The notes beneath the pieces were generated by a model. That model was not told the DNA's origin. It saw nothing but the letters and a program-made list of their open reading frames with translations, and did no database searches. A stretch of 64,000 bases of DNA from Silene latifolia (Eukaryota; Streptophyta; Magnoliopsida; Caryophyllales; Caryophyllaceae): NCBI RefSeq assembly GCF_048544455.1, contig NC_133529.1, forward strand, positions 53,687,401-53,751,400, read 5' to 3'. Made by a program: the position numbers and the translations under genes. This document shows positions 25,637 through 38,552 of this stretch, in pieces. Every line of letters begins with the position of its first letter. The first letter of the stretch is position 1.

Positions 25637-26630
25637 ATGATGGCTCAAGACTTGATACATGGAGTATGTGGTGGATCTTTTGAGTATGACTATGGGTATG
25701 GGGAGTTTGAGAAGCAAGTCAACACAAACCTACCTTACTATTTGTACAATGAAAATCCTAACCACTACCCCAAATTTTCCCACCAAAGTCACCACATCCA
25801 ATATCAACAACAACCACCCACCCAAAACCCACTTTATAATGACTTTCAATTGCCACAATACAACCACTTTCACACTTACCCACAACAACAAAATGAACCC
25901 ATTCAAAATATGATTCTCTAAATGATGGGAGATCAACAAAACTTCTTCAAACAAATGCTAGAGGAAAGCCAAAAGAGGGACAATGTTCTTCAAGGCATTG
26001 TTTCCCAAGGTGAGGAATTGGTGATTCAAATTGCCGAAATGAAAGAATCCCAAGCTATCACTCCCCACCATTCTTTGGATAGTGATCATGAATGTGAATT
26101 TGAAGTATTAACTTTTGACATGGAAAATGAAGAATGAGAAGAGCCAATCTCCTTGAGCTCTTGTGATAATGAAAGTGTGATGTTTGATGAAGAAGACACG
26201 AGGTTGAGTAAGCCAAATACTCTTAGCCTTTGTGAGTATGAGGGTGTGTCCTTTAATGTGAATGTTGAGATGTTGGGGAAAGAATTGCATGAAGCCCCTA
26301 CTTATGATTCATATGAAGATAGCAATGATGACAAAACCATAGAAAGGGCTTATGAAGAATACGTGTCTTACAAGGACCGAGAGTGATGGACTTGTAATAT
26401 CACCTTGCTTGAAGAACCTATCCTTGAGACATTTGAGATATCCTATCTTGAAGAAGAATGTCCTTTTCCTATCTCCCATGAAGACTACTTGACACCTATC
26501 ATGGAACCAATGATTGTTGAAGAGGATATGGTGGACCTTCTTCAAAAGGTCAAAGCATCATAAAAAAGCTACTTGGTGGAAAAGCTCAAAGAGAAACTTG
26601 CACGTGAAGCTACTTATGGAAATTTGGCAC
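25637..26630 (+). pseudogene. Broken copy of the Athila-type leader ORF
   Basis: The ATG at 25637 lies 135 bp after the PBS, the same spacing as in the element at 53736. The N-terminal part is rich in Tyr, Asn, Gln and Pro (SFEYDYGYGEFEKQVN near its start). A TAA at 25919-25921 stands where the homologous ORF has CAA. A TGA at 26135-26137 sits in exactly the position of the TGA at 53236-53238, and a third stop follows KDRE at 26384-26386. Beyond that an acidic region continues (YDSYEDSNDD upstream of it) and the similarity ends at the LARD junction. The protein's function is unknown; from its place after the PBS it could be a gag-region product. Confidence 0.65.
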
Positions 26631-28151
26631 GGACTCAAACTTAACTAACAAAAAGAGCTATGATGAATTTCATAGGGTAAGAGTTGAAGTAAGGTCAACA
26701 AGGATGTCAAAGATAGAGTTTTGATAGGTCACTAGCATCAAACTTAAGGGAGGAGCAAGATGAAGCGAGGAAAAGAGGTATGAACGATAACGCTTATGGT
26801 CAAAGAAGAAAGAGAATTAGGCAGGAAGGAAACGCCAAGTACTCGAACCTCAAATAATAACATCAGCCTAAACGGTTCCGAAAACTTCCCAACAAAACAT
26901 ATGACCAAAACACTCCCAAGGATTTCTTCAAATTACTTATGTTACTTCATCTTAAGTTATTCCTTGGAACAAGGTACTCCACTATAAGTGTGATCTCAAC
27001 GCTCCAAATCCTCAAACATCCACAAACAACTTCCACAAGATCAAGGTCAAGGTTTCCAACAAAGCTATACTCATATCCAACTAGTGTCAACCATGGGTTT
27101 CTCAAAATGGTAAAACTCCCAACCAAAATCAAAATTCAAAAGTTCTTTTGCATATTCTATCATTCTAAGGAGATCTTGTTATACTCTTGAAACCTAAAGC
27201 ATAGATGGTGACATTCTCCAAGTTACGAGGCAACCACCCCAAAACATCTAACTCGTCTTAGCTCAACATCTATCGATCCCAACTTATAATCACATCTCAA
27301 GAACTCTGGTTATTAATCCTCATTACCGCAAAGTGGATACCCAAATGAGATTTCAAAATTAGCTACAACTCTCACCTAACAAGGTTTCTATGTAACCATC
27401 ACAACACTCACAAAAGTATACCGACTATGCTAACCTCGAGCTCAACTCAAATTTCCAAGTGATAACCACAAGGCCAAGTTCCATAACCATAGTAACAAAT
27501 GCAACTCACACTTGACAACACAAATAATCCCACTAAACAACCACACTCACTTTATCAAGGAACTAGGTATAAGAATCACTAAATATGGTTCACCACACTA
27601 CCTAAGTCTTTCTAACATCAAATCCTCTCAAAACCGGGGTTAGGGGTCAAACACAAACAATCTCCTCAAAAGTCAAATTTTCCAACCAAGGTCAACATTC
27701 CTCAAAAGAAAGAGTACTATCAAAAGGCGTTAAGGGAGAATAAGCAAGGAACAAATGACAAGTTAGGAAATACAAGAGTAACTTTCAAAGTAGAATAGAG
27801 GAGAGTTTAGAGAAAGGATAAGCACCAAGAGGTAAAGAATAAGGCAAGATACACAAAGAGTGAGAAACATCTTCAAGGAAGTAGAAGCATTCTTCAAAGA
27901 TTGAACAAATCTTCAATCCTCGGCAATAGGCGCCAAATCTTGATCTTCACATTGGTAGGTTTATGGTTATTGATCCAAGGGCACAACAATTATTAAATGA
28001 CAATCAACAAACATGTTAGAACCTAACGAAGAGCAAACACACTACAGACTACCACCTTAGGTCCTTAAGTCTACCCATCTCTCATTCATTATTCAAGGTC
28101 AAGTTCACATTTAAATTTGGGGTACACGTGTGTGCGTCGGGAGCAACATAG

Positions 28152-28163
28152 GCTCTGATACCA
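28152..28163 (-). other. Primer-binding site (tRNA-iMet type), LARD B internal 1
   Basis: GCTCTGATACCA on the plus strand, two bases from LTR 2 at 28166. The equivalent site of internal region 2 is at 34080-34091. Confidence 0.9.
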
Positions 28164-28165
28164 AC

Positions 28166-31100
28166 TGTGACACCCCGCGATAACGCGGAAAATATAACTA
28201 ATAAAATGCGGAATTTTAGGGAATTTTTGAAACTTTTAAAATTTAAAGCGCGAGTTCACCAAAATCTAAAACATAAATAAAGAGTGCGGAAATAAAGATT
28301 TTAAATTATACAACGTGATAGTCGGGGTGAGGGAAAATATATCCCTCGAATGACAATACAATAAAAGGTAGGTCTAAACAATCCTAATAAACCAACTACT
28401 AGGCCGAAGTGCTCGCTAGCTCACACATGTCTTCACCCCATGAATGCATCACTAATACCTGTCATTCATGTAAACATGAACGCCACGATCGGTGGGGAGT
28501 AACTCAAGGTTCTCCCAGACCACAAAATGTCGAAACGAACATAACAAAGAACTAAAACAGGTAAGTCATGTAAGACTCTTACAAAAATATGGATATCAAG
28601 TTTATGTTTAAACATGGTGATTAAATGAGATGGAACAAGATAGATCAACATTAACATGATAACGGTTAAACTATTCATGTGAGACAATTAAATAATATGA
28701 AAGACAAGAAAGCAGACACGGCCACTTAGCCACGAGCACGTATTTCAAGGAGATATGACCAAAGTAACCATCCAAATAATGCAAGACATTTATCACTCTT
28801 AGACTATAATTTCCCCGGGTAGGACTACGATAATAATACGGTCCTAGTCTAAATCTGCAAATTCTCGGGTGTACATCCCGATTCGATGTGCGCCAGCACA
28901 GAACACACCCAAGACTCGACTACTAAGGAGACCGAGTACCCCAATCGCCAGAACAACACGAAAGTGGCGGAAAGACTAAGATAAGACTCACTTGCCAGAA
29001 CAGCACAAGTGGCCAAAAGCCGTACACGCGTAACAAAGACAAGTAGGCCAAAACCGTACTTGCGAACAAAGACAAGTAGGTCAAACCCGTGCTTGCCAGA
29101 ACAGCACAAGCAGGGCAAAAAGTATGTCAAGCACGTACGATGGTAATATGGCATTTCTACAAGAATACGACTCTTACAAGTACACGGGACGGGATTATTA
29201 ATGTCACACTCATACTTATGGTTTGCATCTCACCATAAGTACGGATGGGAACATCGGTCCCGACGATCATATCGCAACTAGAGGGCCTATGGCTCACCCC
29301 TAGTGTCCGATAGGACCACGACTCACACCACCGAACAATACAAGACATTATCAAGGATATGACTCTTACCAGTACTCATTTATAATAAATGTCTCATACT
29401 TGTATTGCGTTATTGAATATTCCATTTCATAATTTAACATGCTGGTTAAATAAAATATAACAAGTGATAATGAATAATTTACGTTATATGAAAATTACGG
29501 AATAAAATGTGACCAAGCCCAAGTGACTCATTTATGAGCCCAATAAACAAGTTATAAGGAGTCCAACAATTAAATCTCATTAAGCCCAACAAACAAGATA
29601 TGTTAGACCCAACTTAATACTCATGTAAAATCCAACAATTAAATCATGTGAAACCCAACCATTTGATCATGAAAAACCCAAATAAATTGTCATGTGAAGT
29701 CCATCAATTAAAATACAACAAGTACAACTTAGTAAAGTATAACAAGCCCAACAACAAGGTCGAATGAGCCCAATAAATTAAATATATGAGAGGGCGATAT
29801 TTAACGAATTACGTTATATAAAATGCGAGACGGAAATTAAATAATTTAAATAAACCGAACTTGCGCCAAAACAATTTATAAACATGACTAGCCCAAGTTA
29901 CCAAATATAGCTAGCCCATTTATTAAAATCAAATTAGCCCAACAAACTAAATATGTGAAAGAACGATATTAACGAATTATCGTTATAAAATTCGAGGCGG
30001 GATTTTAATAATTCAAATAACCAACTTATGCCGAGACAATCCTTAAACATGACTCAATGTTCCCTTTGGACAACACCCAAACATAACTAAAGGGTGTCAT
30101 TTGGACAGCCCTAAACACGACTCCCAACTAGCCGTGACCAAGGCCGTATCCAGCCAGCCTTGGCCCAGCTGCCAGGCCACAACCATGCCCCTGCACTCCC
30201 CAAAACAGCCCATACAAGACCGTGTAGATCTTAACTAACCCAAAAGCAGCCTGCTCAAAGTGAATCAAAGACAGTCCAGTACAGCTACTTAAGACTGCGC
30301 CAAAACAGCCACCAAAACCGTACTCGACTGTCCTCAAAACAGTCCCCCGTCAGTCCCCAAACAGTCTGCTCGATACAATATAACAGTCCCAAAAAAAAAA
30401 CACAGTAAACCCGTCCCACAAGCTGCATAATACCGTACTGGAAATGGTACCAAAACAATCCTAATGACCACATTTTACCATCCCAATTTCAGCACTAAAA
30501 CAGTCCACTTTAGACCCGGTTTAAGACGACTTTTGAGGTAAGGTCAAGGCGGATACTAAACACAACAAATTCCTGAATCACGACGACTAAATACTGTCCA
30601 ACAATACTCGGAAATACCCTGAAACAAAACAGCCCATAACTGAGGCGAATTCCCGCATCAAAACAGTCCCAAAAATGTCCCGATTTCCGTCTTTAAAACA
30701 TTCCAGTGACAACTCCTATAATCTCCATGCAACCGTGCCAACAGAATTCAAACGCCCCATTTCAGCAACATTTTGAGACGGAAAATTTAAAATACAAATG
30801 AGAAAGACATAAAGGTTCAAACTTTATCAAACAAGGGCATAAAAACACCATGAAAACGACACAAAAGACGAAAATTTCGACATTTGTCGAGTAACCTATC
30901 ACCGTTACCTTTTTGCCCTTCAAAACTCCGAGAAAACGTCTAAAAAGTATGAGCCTCTCACCGGGTCTTCAGTTTCTTAAACTAGAGGAAAGAAAACGAG
31001 ATAAAAGAGCTAAAAATCAGATCTTTCATGAGACGGGTCAAACTGAAATCACCACAAAAACAATACTTTCTTACCTTGAAAGAATAAGGACAGAAAGGGG

Positions 31101-31755
31101 AAGCCAATGGCGTAAAGATTAGCGAAAATAGTTGAGAAACGGAGACGGGATCTTAGCTTGAAGATGGGATGATTAATGGAGTTTGTGTCTGTTTGTTTTT
31201 CATTGTTGTTGTCTACTGAGTTGCTCGAAAAGGAAGAAGGAAAGGAAAGTGCGGGGGTGGGGGCAGGGACATGTCGTTACAACCACAAAACAACAATATG
31301 TGATTATTAAATAATAATAACATATATATAATAATAATAAAATATAATAATAATAATTAATAATAATATATAAATGTATATAAAAGTAGAGTATAGGTAG
31401 GTGAATGTGTTGTTGGTTTTTGGTTGGTCCGGACTAAAGTAGGTACAAAAAGAAATGTGACGGTCTAAGGTTTAGACGGAAATATGTCTCGAGTCTATAT
31501 TAACTTGAGACGGAAACTAATATTATTACTGTCCGACTAAAATATGTATACATATATTCTTATATAAATTATGCCTCAAAAATATAATTTAATAATACGT
31601 ATTTTTATATAAAAGAGCTTTTATATGTATTACTTTTATAAAAATCGTGTTTGACATAAAATTAATTAAATTGAATAATTCAAAAATATATAATAAAGTA
31701 ATTAAACGGTTTAATAAATTTTAAATGTCAAAGTGGAAAATTCGCGTGTGTTACA
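28166..31755 (-). repeat. LARD B LTR 2 (middle)
   Basis: This is the shared middle LTR of the array, near-identical to LTR 1 and LTR 3. Its inner end reads CGCGTGTGTTACA, one substitution from the CGCGGGTGTTACA of LTR 1 and LTR 3. It is flanked on both sides by element-internal sequence and not by a target duplication. Confidence 0.9.
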
Positions 31756-34093
31756 ATCACCCCACCTTTTAAAAAGTTTCGTCCTCGAAACTTGAAGGTA
31801 GAAAAGAAAGGTTATAAAAATAAAACTGAACTTTTAAAATCGATAACCAAAACATTAAAAGGTTAATTACTTGTAAGAATTAAAATTCTTTCAAAAGTTT
31901 CAACTAAAATTTTCCGACAGAACCAAGTCGAAAGGCAAATCATTTGTATAAATCAAAATCAAAACACTTTCAAAAACATTAACGAAGAGTTTTCAAAAGT
32001 ATAAGTCTCATTCATGGAACGAAATTGCTCTTGTCGTGCACACAAGAACGCTTACTTTCCAAGTCAAAGACAAATTTAAAACAAAAATCATTCGCCGACA
32101 AGCGTAGAACAAGTTATCAAACGTCTCCAATAACGAGTTCTAACATCCGATCAACGTTAAAATCAAGAGAGAAATGTAATTCACTCAAATTTTCTTTTGC
32201 AAAAGCCAAAATAGAAATGAAGGTTTCACTTTTAAAACTCAAAAGAGAGTCAAATTTCTGAAAACGTAATATTAAACTTTGACAAAAGGTCATAAATAGA
32301 TCAAAGTTAATAGAAATTGGATAAAATTTAAAGAAATCACAGATTTAGCAATTAAAATCATGATAAATAAGTCCATATTTCAAAGAACAAATAGGAAATT
32401 AAATCAAATTTTCATTTTCAACCTTTTTTAAAATATGTAAATTTTGTAAGAGTAATATAGATTCTTAACAACGAATAAAAAAAAATGGTAGCTTGAAATG
32501 TTTAGGAATTGGACAGAAGAAACGTAACTTAGACATCATAGATACAAGTATGCTAAGAGGACTCAAACTTAACTAACAAAAAGAGCTATGATGAATTTCA
32601 TAGGGTAAGAGTTGAAGTAAGGTCAACAAGGATGTCAAAGATAGAGTTTTGATAGGTCACTAGCATCAAACTTAAGGGAGGAGCAAGATGAAGCGAGGAA
32701 AAGAGGTATGAACGATAACGCTTATGGTCAAAGAAGAAAGAGAATTAGGCAGGAAGGAAACGCCAAGTACTCGAACCCCAAATAATAACATCAGCCTAAA
32801 CGGTTCCGAAAACTTCCCAACAAAACTTATGACCAAAACACTCCCAAGGATTTCTTCAAATTACTTATGTTACTTCATCTTAAGTTATTCCTTGGAACAA
32901 GGTACTCCACTATAAGTGTGATCTCAACGCTCCAAATCCTCAAACATCCACAAACAACTTCCACAATATCAAGGTCAAGGTTTCCAACAAAGCTATACTC
33001 ATATCCAACTAGTGTCAACCATGGGTTTCTCAAAATGGTAAAACTCCCAACCAAAATCCAAATTTAAAAGTTCTTTTGCATATTCTATCATTCTAAGGAG
33101 ATCTTGTTATACTCTTGAAACCTAAAGCATAGATGGTGACATTCTCCAAGTTACGAGGCAACCACCCCAAAACATCTAACTCGTCTTAGCTCAACATCTA
33201 TCGATCCCAACTTATAATCACATCTCAAGAACTCTGGTTATTAATCCTCATTACCGCAAAGTGGATACCCAAATGAGATTTCAAAATTAGCTACAACTCT
33301 CACCTAACAAGGTTTCTATGTAACCATCACAACACTCACAAAAGTATACCGACTATGCTAACCTCGAGCTCAACTCAAATTTCCAAGTGATAACCACAAG
33401 GCCAAGTTCCATAACCATAGTAACAAATGCAACTCACACTTGACAACACAAATAATCCCACTAAACAACCACACTCACTTTATCAAGGAACTAGGTATAA
33501 GAATCACTAAATATGGTTCACCACACTACCTAAGTCTTTCTAACATCAAATCCTCTCAAAACCGGGGTTAGGGGTCAAACACAAACAATCTCCTCAAAAG
33601 TCAAATTTTCCAACCAAGGTCAACATTCCTCAAAAGAAAGAGTACTATCAAAAGGCGTTAAGGGAGGATAAGCAAGGAACAAATGACAAGTTAGGAAATA
33701 CAAGAGTAACTTTCAAAGTAGAACAGAGGAGAGTTTAGAGAAAGGATAAGCACCAAGAGGTAAAGAATAAGGCAAGATACACAAAGAGTGAGAAACATCT
33801 TCAAGGAAGTAGAAGCATTCTTCAAAGGTTGAACAAATCTTCAATCCTCGGCAATAGGCGCCAAATCTTGATCTTCACGTTGGTAGGTTTATGGTTATTG
33901 ATCCAAGGGCACAACAATTATTAAATGACAATCAACAAACATGTTAGAACCTAACGAAGAGCAAACACACTACAGACTACCACCTTAGGTCCTTAAGTCT
34001 ACCCATCCCTCATTCATTATTCAAGGTCAAGTTCACATTTAAATTTGGGGTACACGTGTGTGCGTCGGGAGCAACATAGGCTCTGATACCAAC
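31756..34093 (-). mobile_element. LARD B internal region 2, non-coding
   Basis: This 2.3-kb region is the uninterrupted form of the LARD B internal region. It carries a polypurine tract and stem-loop (31774-31793) at its left and the iMet PBS (34080-34091) at its right. Only short frames of up to about 78 codons are present. At about 32552 it reads TATGCTAAGAGGACTC, where internal region 1 has the captured segment. Confidence 0.85.
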
Positions 34094-37000
34094 TGTGACA
34101 CCCCGCGATAACGGGGAAAATATAACTAATAAAATGCGGAATTTTAGGGAATTTTTGAAACTTTTAAAATTTAAAGCGCGAGTTCACCAAAATCTAAAAC
34201 ATAAATAAAGAGTGCGGAAATAAAGATTTTAAATTATACAACGTGATAGTCGAGGTGAGGGAAAATATATCCCTCGAATGACAATATAATAAAAGGTAGG
34301 TCTAAACAATCCTAATAAACCAACTACTAGGCCGAAGTGCTCGTTAGCTCACACATGTCTTCACCCCATGAATGCATCACTAATACCTGTCATTCATGTA
34401 AACATGAACGCCACAGTCAGTGGGGAGTAACTCAAGGTTCTCCCAGCCACAAAATGTCGAAACGAACATAACAAAGAACTAAAACAGGTAAGTCATGTAA
34501 GACTCTTACAAAAATATGGATATCAAGTTTATGTTTAAACATGGTGATTAAATGAGATGGAACAAGATAGATCAACATTAACATGATAACGGTTAAACTA
34601 TTCATGTGAGACAATTAAATAATATGAAAGACAAGAAAGCAGACACGGCCACTTAGCCACGAGCACGTATTTCAAGGAGATATGACCAAAGTAACCATCC
34701 AAATAATGCAAGACATTTATCACTCTTAGACTATAATTTCCCCGGGTAGGACTACGATAATAATACGGTCCTAGTCTAAATCTGCAAATTCTCGGGTGTA
34801 CATCCCGATTCGACGTGCGCCAGCACATCACACACCCAAGACTCGACTACTAAGGAGACCGAGTACCCCAATCGCCAGAACAACACGAAAGTGGCGGAAA
34901 GACTAAGATAAGACTCACTTGCCGACAAAGACAAGTGGCCAAAAGCCGCACACGCGTAACAAAGACAAGTAGGCCAAAACCGTACTTGCGAACAAAGACA
35001 AGTAGGTCAAACCCGTGCTTGCCAGAACAGCACAAACAGGGCAAAAAGTATGTCAAGCACGTACGATGGTAATATGGCATTTCTACAAGAATACGACTCT
35101 TACAAGTACACAGGACGGGATTATTAATGCCACACTCATACTTATGGTTTGCATCTCACCATAAGTACGGATGGGAACATCGGTCCCGACGATCATATCG
35201 CAACTAGAGGGCCTATGGCTCACCCCTAGTGTCCGATAGGACCACGACTCACACCACCGAACAATACAAGACATTATCAAGGATATGACTCTTACCAGTA
35301 CTCATTTATAATAAATGTCTCATACTTGTATTGCGTTAATGAATATTCCATTTCATAATTTAACATGCTGGTTAAATAAAATATAACAAGTGATAATGAA
35401 TAATTTACGTTATATGAAAATTACGGAATAAAATGTGACCAAGCCCAAGTGACTCATTTATGAGCCCAATAAACAAGTTATAAGGAGTCCAACAATTAAA
35501 TCTCATTAAGCCCAACAAACAAGATATGTTAGACCCAACTTAATACTCGTGTAAAATCCAACAATTAAATCATGTGAAACCCAACCATTTGATCATGTAA
35601 GACCCAAATAAATTATCATGTGAAGTCCATCAATTAAAATACAACAAGTCCAACTAAGTAAAGTATAACAAGCCCAACAACAAGGTCGAATGAGCCCAAT
35701 AAATTAAATATATGAGAGGGCGATATTTAACGAATTACGTTATATAAAATGCGAGACGGAAATTAAATAATTTAAATAAACCGAACTTGCGCCAAAACAA
35801 TTTATAAACATGAGTAGCCCAAGTTACCAAATATAGCTAGCCCATTTATTAAAATCAAATGAGCCCAACAAACTAAATATGTGAAAGAACGATATTAACG
35901 AATTATCGTTATAAAATTCGAGGCGGGATTTTAATAATTCAAATAACCAACTTATGCCGAGACAATCCTTAAACATGACTCAAAGTTCCCTTTGGACAGC
36001 ACCCAAACATAAATAAAGGGTGTCATTTGGACAGCCCTAAACACGACTCCCAACTAGCCGTGACCAAGGCCGTATCCAGCCAGCCTTGGCCTCGCTGCCA
36101 GGCCACCACCATGCCCCTGCACTCCCTAAAACAGCCCATACAAGACCGTGTAGATCTTAACTAACCCAAAAGCAGCCTGCTCAAAGTGAATCAAAGACAG
36201 TCCAGTACAGCTACTTAAGACTGCGCCAAAACAGCCACCAAAACCATACTCGACTGTCCTCAAAACAGTCCTAAAACAGTCCCCCGTCAGTCCCCAAACA
36301 GTCTGCTCGATACAATATAACAGTCCCAAAAAAAAAAACACAGTAAACCCGTCCCACAAGCTGCATAATACCGTACTGGAAATGGTACCAAAACAATCCT
36401 AATGACCACATTTTACCATCCCAATTTCAGCACTAAAACAGTCCACTTTAGACCCGGTTTAAGACGACTTTTGAGGTAAGGTTAAGGCGGATACTAAACA
36501 CAACAAATTCCTGAATCACGACCACTAAATACTGTCCAACAATACTCGAAAATACCCTGAAACAAAACAACCCATAACTGAGGCGAATTCCCGCATCAAA
36601 ACAGTCCCAAAAATGTCCCGATTTCCGTCTTTAAAACATTCCAGTGACAACTCCTATAATCTCCATGCAACCGTGCCAACAGAATTCAAACGCCCCATTT
36701 CAGCAACATTTTGAGACGGAAAATTTAAAATACAAATGAGAAAGACATAAAGGTTCAAACTTTATCAAACAAGGGCATAAAAACACCATGAAAACGACAC
36801 AAAAGACGAAAATTTCGACATCTGTCGAGTAACCAATCACCGTTACCTTTTTGCCCTTCAAAACTCCGAGAAAATGTCTAAAAAGTATGAGCCTCTCACC
36901 GGGTCTTCAGTTTCTTAAACTAGAGGAAAGAAAACGAGATAAAAGAGCTAAAAATCAGAACTTTCATGAGACGGGTCAAACTGAAATCACCACAAAAACA

Positions 37001-37699
37001 ATACTTTCTTACCTTGAAAGAATAAGGACAGAAAGGGGAAGCCAATGGCGTAAAGATTAGCGAAAATAGTTGAGAAACGGAGACGGGATCTGAGCTTGAA
37101 GATGGGATGATTAATGGAGTTTGTGTCTGTTTGTTTTTCATTGTTGTTGTCTACTGAGTTGCTCGAAAAGGAAGAAGGAAAGGAAAGTGCGGGGGTGGGG
37201 GCAGGGACATGTCGTTACAACCACAAAACAACAATATGTGATTATTAAATAATAATAACATATATATAATAATAATAAAATATAATAATAATAATAATAA
37301 TTAATAATAATATATAAATGTATATAAAAGTAGAGTATAGGTAGGTGAATGTGTTGTTGGTTTTTGGTTGGTCCGGACTAAAGTAGGTACAAAAAGAAAT
37401 GTGACGGTCTAAGGTTTAGACGGAAATATGTCTCGAGTCTATATTAACTTGAGACGGAAACTAATATTATTACTGTCCGACTAAAATATGTATACATATA
37501 TTCTTATATAAATTATGCCTCAAAAATATAATTTAATAATACGTATTTTTATATAAAAGAGCTTTTATATGTATTAATTTTATAAAAATTGTGTTTGACA
37601 TAAAATTAATTAAATTGAATAATTCAAAAATATATAATAAAGTAATTAAACGGTTTAATAAATTTTAAATGTCAAAGTGGAAAATTCGCGGGTGTTACA
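34094..37699 (-). repeat. LARD B LTR 3 (right)
   Basis: The outer right LTR of the array ends GGTGTTACA at 37699 and is followed directly by TTTAA (37700-37704), the right target duplication. The rest of the interrupted copia-like LTR follows. Confidence 0.9.
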
Positions 37700-37704
37700 T
37701 TTAA

Positions 37705-38243
37705 CATATTAAAAATCAACATACTCATAAAATATGTCATATACAAAATCGACTAGTAATTCGTAATTACTTGTACCAAAACGGTTTATCAATTATAAAT
37801 CACAACGTCTTGCATTTATAATAAATCATTCATTCAATTTCAATTTCAATCGTTTCGTAAACAATAATTTTATCCAAGTAATAAAACAATTCGATTACTT
37901 AGACCGTATCTAATTTAATCGAATTACAATAAGACACGTTAAATTTACTCACAAGATCATCCGTCAATTTTAAGCAATTTAATTAACTCGTATCGGCATA
38001 CGATTAATTAAATAATCAATTAAGAGTATTTCCCTATAGGTATGACCTAAGGGGATCAACTGATCACCACTGTCGCACGACAGTAATGTCAAACTCTAGT
38101 CAGCCAATCATTACCGATATGTGTGGACCAGTTGACTGTAAAATATTACATCCCACATGTATTCTTAAAATGAGATTTAAACATGTGATCATCATGATCG
38201 ACAGTTGTGATCGCATTATTGTCGGAGGACACATATTCCAACA
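37705..38243 (-). repeat. 5' LTR of the copia-like element, outer part
   Basis: It is co-linear with 12768-13306 of the partner LTR and ends ATTCCAACA at 38243, followed by target duplication CAGCT (38244-38248). Confidence 0.9.
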
Positions 38244-38340
38244 CAGCTCAGTTCAGTTCAGCTCAGCTCCATTCAGTTCAGTTCAGCTCAGTTCAGTTCA
38301 GTTCAGCTCCATTCAGTTCAGCTCAGTTCAGTTCAGCTCT
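38244..38340. repeat. Simple repeat built on TTCAG/CTCAG
   Basis: This is about 95 bp of alternating GTTCAGTTCAGCTCAG and CTCCATTCAG words. It is the right-hand continuation of the repeat at 11883-12019 into which the copia-like element inserted. Confidence 0.85.
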
Positions 38341-38552
38341 AAAAAGCCATAAAGAATAGGGCCTAAGATTTGCTCCAAGGTCACATAATGCTTTGTTGAT
38401 TGTAGTGTCGCCAATGGTGCATGGAATGGAGAAGCTTCCCGGATCCTTGAGTTTTGGAGGGGAACTTCCTTGAAGAATGGCACTACTCACTTTAGTGAAC
38501 GCAATAGTCTCTAGCTTCCGGATGGATTTCTTCTTGGTAAGAATATCATTCA
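38341..38552 (-). pseudogene. Athila-type retropepsin (protease) fragment
   Basis: The minus strand encodes about 70 residues ending at the simple repeat. They contain LKDPGSFSIPCTIG and KALCDLGAN, the region around the catalytic aspartate of Athila/Tat-group aspartic proteases, in which DLGA stands in place of the usual DSGA. The fragment is cut on its 5' side by an LTR starting at 38553 and on its 3' side by the simple repeat. It is a remnant of an older Athila-type element, separate from the one at 46325-55530, which has no protease. Confidence 0.7.

Larger units (their letters stand above)
24690..26630 (+). mobile_element. Captured Athila-type fragment: LTR part, PBS and leader ORF
   Basis: This piece is related to the minus-strand element at 46325-55530 but lies in the opposite relative orientation to its LARD host. 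Bases 24950-25480 match the LTR end of that element. Bases 25484-25501 are a tRNA-Asp-type PBS with one mismatch (TGGCACCGTTGCCGGGGA). Bases 25637-26630 match its leader ORF. There is no second LTR, no ORF1 and no visible target duplication, so it is a fragment joined into the LARD and not a complete insertion. Confidence 0.75.
23888..28165 (-). mobile_element. LARD B internal region 1, carrying a captured Athila-type segment
   Basis: Outside 24690-26630 this is near-identical to internal region 2 (31756-34093). The PBS GCTCTGATACCA is at 28152-28163, and a polypurine tract with stem-loop (23906-23925) lies at the other end. No element-encoded enzymes are visible. The extra 1.9 kb replaces six bases (CTAAGA) present in internal region 2. 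Confidence 0.85.
20285..37699 (-). mobile_element. LARD family B: tandem three-LTR, two-internal array
   Basis: Three LTRs of about 3.6 kb (20285-23887, 28166-31755, 34094-37699) alternate with two non-coding internal regions (23888-28165, 31756-34093). TTTAA occurs at 20280-20284 and 37700-37704 and only once in the undisturbed partner LTR of the host element, so the whole array occupies one insertion site. Both internal regions carry the iMet PBS on their right and a polypurine tract plus stem-loop on their left. No pol genes are present. The array probably arose from one insertion followed by unequal exchange between LTRs. Confidence 0.9.
12020..38243 (-). mobile_element. Copia-like LTR retrotransposon with gag only (TR-GAG-like), interrupted by LARD B
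   Basis: The element has LTRs of about 1.29 kb at 12020-13306 and at 19540-20284 plus 37705-38243. They start TGTTGGAATATG on the minus strand, and CAGCT flanks the whole element at 12015-12019 and 38244-38248. The PBS lies at 19525-19537 and a polypurine tract (AAGTGGGAGAT on the minus strand) abuts the 3' LTR at 13307-13317. The 6.2-kb internal region keeps a decayed gag with one zinc knuckle, but I see no protease, integrase, RT or RNase H. Copia affinity is inferred from the TGTTGG terminus, the polypurine tract and the gag style. Its 5' LTR is split by the 17.4-kb LARD B array. Confidence 0.8.
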
